Below, one piece after another: positions 1 to 7,554 of a stretch of 20,055 bases of DNA. This stretch comes from Spirochaetales bacterium (GTDB lineage Bacteria; Spirochaetota; Spirochaetia; SZUA-6), in assembly GCA_003233545.1 (NCBI GenBank), contig QILZ01000066.1, positions 1-20,055 of the forward strand, given 5' to 3'. Positions within the stretch are counted from its first letter, which is position 1. Every line of letters begins with the position of its first letter. Below the pieces are notes generated by a model. It saw only the letters and a list, made by a program, of their open reading frames with translations. It searched no databases and had not been told where the DNA came from. The position numbers were made by a program, and so were the translations under genes.

Positions 1-251
1 TCTTCATTGCCGAGTTTTAAAAGATCCCTGCCTTTAAAGATAATTCTGCCGGAGCTGATTATTGCAGGGGGAGAAGGGAGCAGCCCGATAACCGCTGTGG
101 AAGTAACGGATTTACCCGAACCGGATTCCCCTACAAGTCCGTGTATTTCACTTTTCCGTATTTCCAGTTCAAGAGAGCGAACGGCGTGGGCTCCGGGTTC
201 AAAGGTTATATCCAGATCCTGTATGTGCAAAAGTATTTCGTCTTCTCCCAC
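1..251 (-). CDS. Oligopeptide/dipeptide ABC transporter ATPase, DppD/OppD type (5' part only)
   Basis: This is the N-terminal 83 codons of an ABC ATPase running off the left edge of the window. It would hydrolyse ATP on the cytoplasmic face to drive import through the DppB-type permease encoded just upstream. The visible part has the usual opening strand layout and a Walker A loop read as GESGSGKS around residue 41, followed by SVTSTAVIGLLP, which is typical of the DppD/OppD subfamily rather than of sugar transporters. I chose the GTG at 249-251. It begins two bases after the permease stop codon, so the two genes are probably translationally coupled. The Shine-Dalgarno match upstream is weak. 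A DppC-type permease gene would usually lie between DppB and DppD and is absent here; it may lie further downstream, outside the window. Confidence 0.85.
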   Translation of the reverse strand, partial: MGEDEILLHIQDLDITFEPGAHAVRSLELEIRKSEIHGLVGESGSGKSVTSTAVIGLLPSPPAIISSGRIIFKGRDLLKLGNE

Positions 252-253
252 GG

Positions 254-1180
254 TTACCCCACCCGGATTTTAGGATTTAGAACACTGTAAAGTATGTCGA
301 CTAAAAAATTAATGAGAGAAAATACAAATGCAATAAAAACAACACCGCCCTGTATAAGTGTAAAATCCCTCTGATATATTCCTGTAAGGAAGAGTCTGCC
401 GAGGCCGGGCAGTGAAAAAACCTGTTCTATAATAATAGCACCCCCGAGCATGTATCCGAACTGGATACCGGATATGGTGACAACAGGGATAAGTGCATTC
501 TTTAAAGCATGTTTGTACTTTACAAGTCTCTCCGTGAGCCCTTTGGCACGGGCTGTAATGATGTATTCCTTGCTCAGCTCTTCCACCATCGAGGCTCTTG
601 TTAGTCTTAGAATAACGGCGGCCCGTGCCAAACCAAGGGAGAGGGAAGGTAATATGAAATATTTTATGCCGCCGGATCCGAAGAGCGGGAAAATAGGAAT
701 CTTAACGGCAAATAGTAGAAGAAGAATAATTCCCAGCCAGAAGCTCGGAACGGCCATGCCGATCTGGGATAGAAGCATACCGAAATAATCGACCGGAGAC
801 CATCGTTTAACAGCAGAAATTACACCCAATGGAATTGCAATAAGCATTCCCATTAGAATGCCCAGGGTGGCAAGGGTAAGTGTTATCGGAAACCGCTTTA
901 ATATCTGTTTTGTAACCGATTCTCCGGTTATCATGGAATTGCCGAAATCGAATAATGCTACACTTTTAAGCCAATGGATATACTGTACCGATAGAGGTTT
1001 ATCCGTTCCGAGCTGTACACGGATGGCCGCAACATCGGCCTGTGTTGCATCGATGCCTGCGATAACTGCCGCGGGATCCCCGGGAATAACTCTTATTACA
1101 AAGAATATAATCGTGGAAACGAGCAGTACGGTCAGTATGAGCCTGAAAAACCTTTTTATTATAAATACAATCAGCCGCAT
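254..1180 (-). CDS. Peptide/nickel-type ABC transporter permease, DppB family
   Basis: This 308-residue inner-membrane protein is one of the two pore subunits of a peptide- or nickel-type ABC importer. The N terminus shows the family pattern of one membrane segment followed by IPGDPAAVIAG, then about five more hydrophobic segments. The conserved cytoplasmic loop that docks to the ATPase is visible near residues 200-230 (EYIITARAKGL and downstream NALIPVVT), and the C terminus has the family's GLGRLFLTGIYQRD region. Length matches the family. ATG start at 1178-1180 with only a weak purine-rich site (CGGGAA) in front. It is separated from the upstream CUT1 operon by 81 bp with a good promoter, so I treat it as the first gene of a new transcription unit. 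No binding-protein gene accompanies it here. The substrate cannot be assigned. Confidence 0.92.
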   Translation of the reverse strand: MRLIVFIIKRFFRLILTVLLVSTIIFFVIRVIPGDPAAVIAGIDATQADVAAIRVQLGTDKPLSVQYIHWLKSVALFDFGNSMITGESVTKQILKRFPITLTLATLGILMGMLIAIPLGVISAVKRWSPVDYFGMLLSQIGMAVPSFWLGIILLLLFAVKIPIFPLFGSGGIKYFILPSLSLGLARAAVILRLTRASMVEELSKEYIITARAKGLTERLVKYKHALKNALIPVVTISGIQFGYMLGGAIIIEQVFSLPGLGRLFLTGIYQRDFTLIQGGVVFIAFVFSLINFLVDILYSVLNPKIRVG

Positions 1181-1195
1181 TTATGATTCCCGTAA

Positions 1196-1214
1196 TATAG
1201 TATTTTATACTATA
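1196..1214. promoter_or_regulatory. Perfect inverted repeat (8-3-8), candidate operator over the dppB-type promoter
   Basis: TATAGTAT and ATACTATA flank a 3-base TTT centre, giving a perfect 19-bp inverted repeat. It covers the predicted -10 box of the minus-strand promoter for the DppB-type gene, a position where a bound repressor would block transcription. A short mRNA hairpin is the alternative reading, but the site lies at or upstream of the expected transcription start. The binding regulator is unknown. Confidence 0.45.
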
Positions 1215-1232
1215 GAGGGAACATTATTACAA
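1204..1232 (-). promoter_or_regulatory. Candidate sigma70 promoter for the DppB-DppD unit
   Basis: Read on the minus strand, TTGTAA (1232-1227) and TATAAA (1209-1204) are separated by exactly 17 bases. Transcription would begin near 1197, about 17 bases before the ATG at 1180. This supports separate transcription of the peptide-type transporter from the preceding CUT1 operon. Confidence 0.5.
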
Positions 1233-1261
1233 CCTCTCTGCGGGAATAAACAGGTACTGCC

Positions 1262-1981
1262 CTACTGTTTCATCTTTATCCTGTAAAGCCTGGATTTGGG
1301 GAAGTCTTCGGGCACAAAGTAAAAGTATCCGTCTTTAATTGTCATTCCCTCCTTTGCAATGCTCTCCGCTAATTTAAGTTGAGGCATGGGATGTGTTTTT
1401 ATGATAGTCAAGATAAGGTTCGTACTATCAAATTTGTAGATATCTATTACTCCCTCTTTTCTGACGGTTTTCTTTATTCCCGAGCAGTAGAGTTTACCGT
1501 CACGATACTCGATATCCTGATATGCAATTTTCCGCTCATTCTTAAGCTTTTTTAATATTTTGCCTTCCATATTCCAGATATAAATATCCCTTGCATCCCA
1601 GTTCATACCGAAAATATGACCTTCCCCGTCTGTTGTAACAGCTCCTATATGATCGGCAACGGTAAAAGATGCGGCTATCTTCAGGCTCTCCGGATCTATT
1701 TTAAATATAACCGCATTACTGTCGGATTTATACTCTGCAAGAGGCAGATAAATATAACCTCCGTATATGGAAATACCCCCGGGGTGATAGATTTTCCCTA
1801 CTTTTAATTTAAGCTGATCAAGAAGGCTAAAACTTACAGGATCTATTTTAAAGAAATAACCGGTTTTTTCCTCTTTATCCACTGCAGACAGGAATAGGTA
1901 GTTCTTACTGAATGCTATTCCCTGAACATGTCCTGTAAAGAATTTTAAGGGCTCCGATGTAATCATTTCATTTAAGCCCAT
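1262..1981 (-). CDS. DUF6454-like predicted beta-propeller protein, cytoplasmic, coupled to the ABC operon
   Basis: This 239-residue protein has no known biochemical function. It is rich in beta-strand repeats of the kind seen in beta-propellers: repeating blocks with a hydrophobic strand, a glycine turn and a second strand, such as HVQGIAFSKNYLFLSA, HPGGISIYGGYIYLPLAE, VTTDGEGHIFGMNW and DIEYRDGKLYCSG. The HPGGISIYGGYIYLPLAEY block resembles what I remember of DUF6454 proteins. That identification is from memory and needs a profile search. There is no signal peptide or membrane segment, so it should be cytoplasmic. Its ATG (1979-1981) lies inside the end of the ABC ATPase gene (10-base overlap), so its translation should be coupled to that ATPase. 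It is the last gene of the CUT1 operon. It could be a lyase, a lactonase-like enzyme acting on the imported compound, or a sensor; the sequence does not decide. Confidence 0.75.
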   Translation of the reverse strand: MGLNEMITSEPLKFFTGHVQGIAFSKNYLFLSAVDKEEKTGYFFKIDPVSFSLLDQLKLKVGKIYHPGGISIYGGYIYLPLAEYKSDSNAVIFKIDPESLKIAASFTVADHIGAVTTDGEGHIFGMNWDARDIYIWNMEGKILKKLKNERKIAYQDIEYRDGKLYCSGIKKTVRKEGVIDIYKFDSTNLILTIIKTHPMPQLKLAESIAKEGMTIKDGYFYFVPEDFPKSRLYRIKMKQ

Positions 1982-3051
1982 AAAAGAGACTTGCCTGTTT
2001 CGATCTCAAAAAATTGGCTTTTCTCCATATCAGGTAAAATATTTATTCTGTTCCCGGTTTTCAATTTTAAACCGGGATCCGTTAGAAAATGTATATCCTT
2101 ATCTCCGAGCTGACATACAATAAGATCATCCCTGCCCATAGGCTCGACAAGCTCGATTACGGTTTTAATCCCTTTATCCTTACCTGCATGTAAATCCTGA
2201 GGCCTTATGCCCATTTTTATGACGCCTTTTTGTGTATCTTTCGGTGTCCTTGTTTTTGGTATCCCGATCTTAACCCCTTTGCCTAAGTCGGCGTAGAGGC
2301 TGCCTTTTTCGCTTAAAAGTTTAACTTCGAAAAGATTCATAGGGGGATTGCCTATGAATTCCGCAATAAACAATGTTTTCGGCTTGTCATGCAGTTCTTC
2401 GGGCACTGTGTAAGCCTGTAGTATTCCGTCTTTTATTACAGCGATTCTGTCGGCCATCGTCATAGCCTCTATCTGGTCATGAGTAACATAGATGCTTGTA
2501 ATACCGAGATTATTCTGAAGTTTTTTTATTTCACCTCTCATGGAGATTCTTAATCTGGCATCCAGATTCGACAGCGGTTCATCGAAGAGGAGCAGTTTCG
2601 GCTGTTTTATTAATGCACGCCCCAGGGCTACTCTCTGCTGTTGGCCGCCTGATAACTGACCCGGTTTCCTGTTCAGCAGAGTACCGATTCCCATTATATC
2701 CGCAACCCTCTTTGCTTCCGCCTTCATCTCATCTTTGGGCCTGCGCTTGAGCATCAGAGAAAAAACAAGATTCTGATAGACGGTCATATGCGGGTATAAT
2801 GCATAACTCTGAAATACCATTCCTATATCCCTGTCTTTCGGCGGGAAATGATTTACTCTTTCCCCTTCGAACAGAATGTCCCCTGTCGTGGGTTTGTAAA
2901 TACCTGAGATCATGAGAAGTGTCGTGGTTTTCCCGCAGCCGGAAGGTCCTAAGAAGGCTACGAACTCCCCATCCTTTATATCGAGGTTTATGCTGCTGAC
3001 CGCAGTAATACCCATGAACTTTTTAGTTAGATTAATCAGGTCTACTTTCAT
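1972..3051 (-). CDS. CUT1 carbohydrate ABC transporter ATPase, UgpC/MsmK/MalK type
   Basis: This 359-residue protein is the cytoplasmic ATPase of a CUT1 importer. The catalytic set is complete: Walker A GPSGCGKT (residues 35-42), Q-loop glutamine at 81 in QSYALYPHMT, signature LSGGQQQR (133-140), Walker B LLLFDEP (153-159) and switch histidine 191 in VTHDQ. The remaining C-terminal part, about 120 residues, fits the OB-fold/TOBE regulatory domain of the MalK subgroup. ATG start with a strong site (GGGAGGAA) six bases upstream. It follows the two permease genes with 23 bp spacing and overlaps the next gene by 10 bases. Because the second CUT1 operon in this window has no ATPase gene, this protein may serve both transporters, as MsmK and MsiK proteins do in other bacteria. 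The sharing is inference. Confidence 0.95.
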   Translation of the reverse strand: MKVDLINLTKKFMGITAVSSINLDIKDGEFVAFLGPSGCGKTTTLLMISGIYKPTTGDILFEGERVNHFPPKDRDIGMVFQSYALYPHMTVYQNLVFSLMLKRRPKDEMKAEAKRVADIMGIGTLLNRKPGQLSGGQQQRVALGRALIKQPKLLLFDEPLSNLDARLRISMRGEIKKLQNNLGITSIYVTHDQIEAMTMADRIAVIKDGILQAYTVPEELHDKPKTLFIAEFIGNPPMNLFEVKLLSEKGSLYADLGKGVKIGIPKTRTPKDTQKGVIKMGIRPQDLHAGKDKGIKTVIELVEPMGRDDLIVCQLGDKDIHFLTDPGLKLKTGNRINILPDMEKSQFFEIETGKSLLWA

Positions 3052-3074
3052 TATATTCCTCCCTTATTAAATTT

Positions 3075-3980
3075 TTATGCCGTACCCTTTACACCGCCGG
3101 AAAATATGTTCAGCAGGTATTTCTGGGTAAATAAATAGAATATGATTATCGGAAGAAGTTGAAATAAACCTACTGCCGCCAGGGTTCCGTAATCCGTCGG
3201 CGAGCTTTCCGACATCATTTCATTTAAAAGTGTGGAAAGAGTTGCCCTTGCATGGCTTGTCATGAACGAATACGGGATAAGAAAGGATTTCCAGCCTTCC
3301 ATGAAGGAGAAGATGGATAACGCCGCTATTCCCGGCATAATCTGTGGAACCATGATCTGCCACCAGGTCCTCCAGCGTGAGCAGCCGTCGATTAAGGCTG
3401 CCCTTTCCAGGTCCCATGACACATTATCAAAAAAACCTTTCATGAGCCATATTCCAAGAGGCAGCTGTAATGCTATGCTTACGAGGATTACACCTCCCAG
3501 AGTATTGTAGCCGAATCCCCCGATTATCGGAATCCCTCTGCCCAGGATTGGAATTCTGGCTATCCAGCGAAGAACAAAATATATTGCAATCAGAAGAGTT
3601 ACGCTGGGGAATGAGTGAAGAATTAAAGTTAATGAGAGAAAAGGTTTTCGCCCCGGGAATTTTATTCGGGAAAGGGCATATCCGGCCATCATGGAGATAA
3701 GAACCACACCGACTGTAAGTCCGACTGCGATAATCAGGGTATTAAATGTCAAAAGCCAGATCGATACGTTCAGTGTTTTGGTTTTGTCCGTTAAAAACGT
3801 CCAGTTGGAGAGTGTTAAACCTCTAAAATAGTTCCCGCTTTGATCGACAGGTATAAGTCCGTAAATTCTTGTGGAAAAGGTCGTAATAACTATCCACAAA
3901 TACCCCAATATAATAGGGAGCGTAAGAATGATTAACAGTATATATGGAAAACTTTTAGTAAAGAGCTTATTTATTTTCAT
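3075..3980 (-). CDS. CUT1 carbohydrate ABC transporter permease, MalG/UgpE type
   Basis: This 301-residue inner-membrane protein has about six hydrophobic segments and is the second pore subunit of the first CUT1 importer. The EAA loop that contacts the ATPase is clear: ERAALIDGCSRWRTWW followed by IMVPQIMPG, around residues 188-213. The C terminus ends with QKYLLNIFSGGVKG, the classic MalG-type ending. Other typical stretches are NTLIIAVG and FMEGWKSFLIPY. ATG start preceded by GAGGAG at good spacing. It lies 14 bp after the MalF-type permease gene and 23 bp before the ATPase gene, in the binding protein - MalF - MalG - ATPase order also seen in ugp operons. The substrate cannot be read from the permease. 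Confidence 0.95.
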   Translation of the reverse strand: MKINKLFTKSFPYILLIILTLPIILGYLWIVITTFSTRIYGLIPVDQSGNYFRGLTLSNWTFLTDKTKTLNVSIWLLTFNTLIIAVGLTVGVVLISMMAGYALSRIKFPGRKPFLSLTLILHSFPSVTLLIAIYFVLRWIARIPILGRGIPIIGGFGYNTLGGVILVSIALQLPLGIWLMKGFFDNVSWDLERAALIDGCSRWRTWWQIMVPQIMPGIAALSIFSFMEGWKSFLIPYSFMTSHARATLSTLLNEMMSESSPTDYGTLAAVGLFQLLPIIIFYLFTQKYLLNIFSGGVKGTA

Positions 3981-3994
3981 TATTGATTTCTCCT

Positions 3995-4933
3995 CTATAG
4001 GGATTCTATCTTGGGATCCTGGACGAGTTCGTTAAACTTAAAATAACGCAGGTAGATAATTCCCAGTATAATTCCTACTACCACTAATACCGCTGCGAGA
4101 GCGTTCCCAAAGCCCCATTGGAAATTTCCCCAGTAATTCTGGAGTGCTTTGTGGTATGCCCATAAGGACCAGACTTCGGTATTGAACTGTCCATCGGTAA
4201 GTACCATAATTTGCTCGAATGATGTCATAAGCGAAAGGGTCTGGTATGTCGTTACAAAGAGCAGGGGCCACTTAATATACGGGAGTATTACATACCTGAT
4301 TCTCTGGAGCATGGATGCTCCGTCCACAAGCGATGCAATCGTTATATCTTTTGGGATTGCTTCGATTGCCGAAGTAAAGATGATCATTCCGAACGATGCA
4401 CCTATATAACCGTTTACAAGGACAATAAAGAGAAATGATGAGGCAGCTACCCAATTCTGCGGTGCCAGTCCCAACGGCTGGATGATAAGCTGGTTAAAAA
4501 CTCCGTATGGTGCATTTGCTCCTAAGAATTTCCACATCATTACATAGGTAACCGTAGGTGTAATCCTGGGAAGAAGCCACAGTGCTCTGAAGAAGAAGCC
4601 TGTTCCCCTGGATATATGCGTTGTAATGATGGAAACAACGAGAGCCATTCCGATATTGAAAAAGGCAAGAGTAACTGCAACGTATTTTACCGTCAGCCAG
4701 AAATGGTCTGCCGTTTCCGGAAGTATGGCGATTTTACGGAAATTATTAAGACCCACCCATTTCCATGCATGAAAACCGGTGGTCGAACTCATATTGGTTC
4801 CTGATATAATGAGAGTTATTACTATAGGTAAAAAGAAAAACAGTACTATAAGAAGTAGAGAAGGAAAAAGGAACCAGAACCAGTCCGGACGGCCGGGTTT
4901 AATTTTTCTTATTTCCTCTGTTTCTTTGCCCAC
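3995..4933 (-). CDS. CUT1 carbohydrate ABC transporter permease, MalF/UgpA type
   Basis: This 312-residue inner-membrane protein is the first pore subunit of the first CUT1 importer. A short charged cytoplasmic N terminus (KETEEIRKIKPGRPDW) precedes about six membrane segments. The EAA loop is DITIASLVDGASMLQRIRYV followed by ILPYIKWP, with the usual glycine of EAA---G present in VDGA but the EAA triplet altered to IAS. The start is GTG (4931-4933), supported by AAAGGAG seven bases upstream; no better start exists nearby. It lies 66 bp after the binding-protein gene, and that gap contains a strong stem-loop with a short T-run, so expression is probably lower than that of the binding protein. 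Confidence 0.95.
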   Translation of the reverse strand: MGKETEEIRKIKPGRPDWFWFLFPSLLLIVLFFFLPIVITLIISGTNMSSTTGFHAWKWVGLNNFRKIAILPETADHFWLTVKYVAVTLAFFNIGMALVVSIITTHISRGTGFFFRALWLLPRITPTVTYVMMWKFLGANAPYGVFNQLIIQPLGLAPQNWVAASSFLFIVLVNGYIGASFGMIIFTSAIEAIPKDITIASLVDGASMLQRIRYVILPYIKWPLLFVTTYQTLSLMTSFEQIMVLTDGQFNTEVWSLWAYHKALQNYWGNFQWGFGNALAAVLVVVGIILGIIYLRYFKFNELVQDPKIESL

Positions 4934-4953
4934 TTTGTTACTCCTTTAAAATG

Positions 4954-4985
4954 AAAAATGCCGGGCATTTTAAAATACCCGGCAT
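4954..4985 (-). terminator. Intercistronic stem-loop with T-run between binding-protein and permease genes
   Basis: ATGCCGGG and CCCGGCAT form an 8-bp stem (4958-4985), extended inward by an almost perfect ATTTTAAAAT core. On the transcribed minus strand it is followed by TTTTT and then CATTTT, resembling a rho-independent terminator. Sitting within a five-gene operon between the binding-protein and permease genes, it is best read as a partial terminator or 3'-end stabiliser that raises binding-protein output over permease output. Confidence 0.7.
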
Positions 4986-4999
4986 AATAGTATCAAATT

Positions 5000-6391
5000 T
5001 TATTTGATTATAACATTATCGCCAAGTTCGATTTTCATCTCCTTTACGACTAAATCGACGGCAGCCTGCGGAGTTTTTACTCCGTTCTCTGCATTCGTCA
5101 TGCCTTTCCATACTATGTCGAACCACTGGCCGTAGTAGGAATCGTTGGGCTGATACCAGTTGTGCTTAAGCATATATGTTACACTGGACAGGAATTTGGC
5201 ATCGAGATATGGCTTATACTGCATCTGTGACTTAAGAATCCCGAGGTGTGTACTTTGGAGTGCATGTTTCGTGTTTATTTCTTTTGTTGTCATAAATGCC
5301 AGGAGCCGTATAACAAGATCCCTATACTTATGACCTGATGCCTTTTCCGTTGTTACCATGTAAACAAGCGGGTGCGACAGAGTATTGCCTTCTTTGCCAC
5401 GGATTCCAGATGGTATAAGAGCATATCCGACATTCTTGAATAATATGGATTCGTCCCCATTTAAATAATTCGTTTTCCAATCCGCCCACTGCCATATTCC
5501 TCCGTTCCAGAACAGGGCATTGTTGTGACTTACCGTATCGTGCCAGATTTTCCATTCCGTACCGATATAGTTTTTAGGGGTAATGCCGGTTGTAACGACT
5601 TTCCTCTGAAACTGGTACCATTTAAGCAGAGCATTTTTATCCAGAATAAGTTTGTCCTTAACAGGATCGTATACTTTGCCGCCGTAGGAAACGTAGAACT
5701 GGATATAATCACCGCCCTTTTTCGGCCTGTGCCAGAAACCGAATCCGGGTTTTACGACTCCTTTTTTAATGGCTTCCTGAGCAGTTTTAATTAAGTCGCT
5801 GAGAGTAAACTGGCCGCTGTTAATCTTTTCCGGAAGTGCTTTTACCTGCGCATCCGTCCAGCCCATTTTTTTCAGATTTGTTTTACTGAAAAACATGGGT
5901 CTTGCTTCGGTATCCTGAGGAACCGCCCATACCTTCTGGTGCCACATCGTTGCATTCCACAGACTGTCGATGACATCCCCGAATTCGGGGTACATACCCT
6001 GAATCTGTGAAACAGAATTTGCCAGAGGTATAATATATCCGGCCTGTGCCCATACCGGAACGTCTTCATGCCCGGAACATATTATGTCCGGGCCTTCTCC
6101 GGCATCTGCTGCCATGGTGAACTTGTTTTTATACTGTCCCCATGGAGTATTGTCGTAAATAGGTTTTACAACTACGGTTATATTTTTGCCCTCTTTTTTA
6201 AGCTCTGCATTAAGAGCTTTGGCAGCGGGTACTGCAGCATCTGCCCTCCAGTGTTCCACATTGTTAGCTTTTGCCCATACAGTTATTGTCACTGTCTGCG
6301 GGCCTGTAGTTTTGGCCTTTTCTTTCTGCCCGCCTGCAAAGATAAGTGCAGGTAGTGCAAGTAAAATAATCAGAAAGGTCAATCGTTTCAT
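5000..6391 (-). CDS. CUT1 ABC transporter extracellular substrate-binding protein
   Basis: This 463-residue protein captures the substrate outside the inner membrane and delivers it to the adjacent permeases. Residues 1-19 are a signal peptide (MKRLTFLIILLALPALIFA) with a likely cleavage before GGQKEK. There is no lipobox cysteine, so it should be a soluble periplasmic protein. The mature part has the family-1 solute-binding pattern, including AADAGEGPDIICSGHEDVPVWA and NGGIWQWADW, and is rich in aromatic residues as in sugar binders. ATG start with AGGAGG six bases upstream. It is the first gene of the operon and faces a divergently transcribed GDPD gene, which suggests a phosphodiester-related substrate such as a glycerophosphodiester. 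That substrate guess rests on context only; other sugars or sugar derivatives are possible. Confidence 0.93.
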   Translation of the reverse strand: MKRLTFLIILLALPALIFAGGQKEKAKTTGPQTVTITVWAKANNVEHWRADAAVPAAKALNAELKKEGKNITVVVKPIYDNTPWGQYKNKFTMAADAGEGPDIICSGHEDVPVWAQAGYIIPLANSVSQIQGMYPEFGDVIDSLWNATMWHQKVWAVPQDTEARPMFFSKTNLKKMGWTDAQVKALPEKINSGQFTLSDLIKTAQEAIKKGVVKPGFGFWHRPKKGGDYIQFYVSYGGKVYDPVKDKLILDKNALLKWYQFQRKVVTTGITPKNYIGTEWKIWHDTVSHNNALFWNGGIWQWADWKTNYLNGDESILFKNVGYALIPSGIRGKEGNTLSHPLVYMVTTEKASGHKYRDLVIRLLAFMTTKEINTKHALQSTHLGILKSQMQYKPYLDAKFLSSVTYMLKHNWYQPNDSYYGQWFDIVWKGMTNAENGVKTPQAAVDLVVKEMKIELGDNVIIK

Positions 6392-6464
6392 AGAAACCTC
6401 CTCACGTTTTATTGGTGCTTATAAGCCGAATCATGATGTATTATTGCACACCTTTTTTAAAAAG

Positions 6465-6491
6465 CTTATATTTTCAATTTTTATGTGTCAA
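6465..6491 (-). promoter_or_regulatory. Candidate promoter of the first CUT1 operon
   Basis: On the minus strand a perfect -35 box TTGACA (6491-6486) is followed after 15 bases by TATAAG (6470-6465). The spacing is slightly short. Transcription would start near 6458, giving an untranslated leader of about 65 bases that contains the palindrome GCTTATAAGC (6418-6427) just after the start region. Confidence 0.45.
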
Positions 6492-6545
6492 ATCGAAGGT
6501 ACTATGTGAAATTTTGCATAGTAAGCCGGCAGATGCTTAATAAAC

Positions 6546-6557
6546 GAAATATATTTC
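6546..6557. promoter_or_regulatory. Perfect 12-bp palindrome in the divergent intergenic region
   Basis: GAAATATATTTC is a perfect 12-bp palindrome located between the divergent promoters, about 55 bases upstream of the operon -35 box and about 60 upstream of the GDPD -35 box. It is AT-rich, so chance is possible. It is a candidate regulator site only. Confidence 0.25.
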
Positions 6558-6594
6558 ATAACCTGCAGACAACCTTTAAACAGCTTAATTCTTA

Positions 6595-6610
6595 TTTTAA
6601 CGTTAATATG
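6595..6610. promoter_or_regulatory. Palindromic candidate operator upstream of the GDPD promoter
   Basis: TTAACGTTAA (6597-6606) is a perfect 10-bp palindrome that extends to a 16-bp near-palindrome with flanking AT/AT. It ends about 7 bases before the GDPD -35 box, a classic position for a regulator. The nearby DeoR/LysR-like regulator is an obvious candidate binder, but nothing in the sequence proves it. Confidence 0.35.
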
Positions 6611-6616
6611 TTTTAT

Positions 6617-6645
6617 TTGACCCGGACGGCAAGACATTTTAAAGT
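6617..6645 (+). promoter_or_regulatory. Candidate promoter of the GDPD gene
   Basis: TTGACC (6617-6622) and TAAAGT (6640-6645) are separated by 17 bases. Transcription would begin near 6652, leaving a very short leader of about 15 bases with GGAG just at the start point. The -35 box is close to consensus and the -10 is moderate. Confidence 0.45.
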
Positions 6646-6666
6646 ATCTATGGAGTAAGCAGGCAG

Positions 6667-7554
6667 ATGAAATATCCGATGGTTGTAGCGCATGGTGCAA
6701 GGCTAAATAAAAATTACCCGCCGAATACACTAAAAGGTATAGTCGATTGTGCCGGTGCCGGTTTTCCCCATATAGAGGCGGATATTTCCGCACGCGAGAA
6801 CGGAGACTTTTTCCTTTTTCACAATGAGAGATTGGATGCGATTACCAATAAGCGCGGAAGTCTTTTTAACCTGGATAAGTCCGGCATGAAAAATCTATGG
6901 TATATCAATAAAAAAAAGGAAAAAGTAAGTCCCGTTTCGTCTTTAAATGAGCTGGTGGAAATAATGGAAAAAGATGAAAGAATCAGGGAACTGCAGCTTG
7001 ATTTTAAGATGTACCCGTCTTCCTTAGTAACCGATAAGATACTTAATAAACTTATCCGAATAATAGACCCTGTAAAAGAAAGGATAATAATAACAAGCTG
7101 CGCAGACTGGGTAATATTGAGGCTTTATGAGATTGACAGCAGTATAAAACTCGGTTTCGATCCTCAATTTTATATCGATTACAGGGAAAAGGAAGAGTCC
7201 GGATATCCTCCGTTTAAAAAAAATGTCTTTGATTACCTCGATGATCATCCTGTTTCCATGCAGAACTGGAATAAACCGAAAGATTATCTTTCTTCACGGG
7301 CGGTTTCTCTCTGGAACCTGGGAGCTAATGCCGGTATCTGGTATATTCGTCATTCGTTTCTTATAAAGTCGTATAGGGATGGTTTTAACTGGGTGGAATT
7401 TTTTCATCAAAAAGGAGCCTGCACATGCGCATGGACGGTTGACCCGAATAATGGTTCCACCGGAGATGAGGTCGAACTTTTGATAAAAATGGGGATCGAT
7501 AGAATAACGACCAACTCTCCCGAAGCCCTGATAAAAATGATTAAGAATATTTAG
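6667..7554 (+). CDS. Divergent glycerophosphodiester phosphodiesterase (GDPD/UgpQ superfamily)
   Basis: This 295-residue protein belongs to the GDPD TIM-barrel superfamily, whose members cleave glycerophosphodiesters into sn-glycerol 3-phosphate and an alcohol using a metal ion. Core signatures are visible: first catalytic histidine H9, PPNT (18-21) where the family has PENT, HIEADIS with E37 and D39, and the second histidine H52 in FHNERLD. The C terminus CAWTVDPN...MGIDRITTNSPEAL matches the family end (WTVND...GVDGIITDRP). The family HRG triad is altered to HGAR, and the usual EIK strand is DFK (D112, K114), so it is a divergent member whose substrate may differ. No signal peptide, hence cytoplasmic. 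Divergent from the CUT1 operon, it is well placed to process the imported compound. Its stop codon overlaps that of the convergent regulator gene. Confidence 0.85.
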   Translation: MKYPMVVAHGARLNKNYPPNTLKGIVDCAGAGFPHIEADISARENGDFFLFHNERLDAITNKRGSLFNLDKSGMKNLWYINKKKEKVSPVSSLNELVEIMEKDERIRELQLDFKMYPSSLVTDKILNKLIRIIDPVKERIIITSCADWVILRLYEIDSSIKLGFDPQFYIDYREKEESGYPPFKKNVFDYLDDHPVSMQNWNKPKDYLSSRAVSLWNLGANAGIWYIRHSFLIKSYRDGFNWVEFFHQKGACTCAWTVDPNNGSTGDEVELLIKMGIDRITTNSPEALIKMIKNI

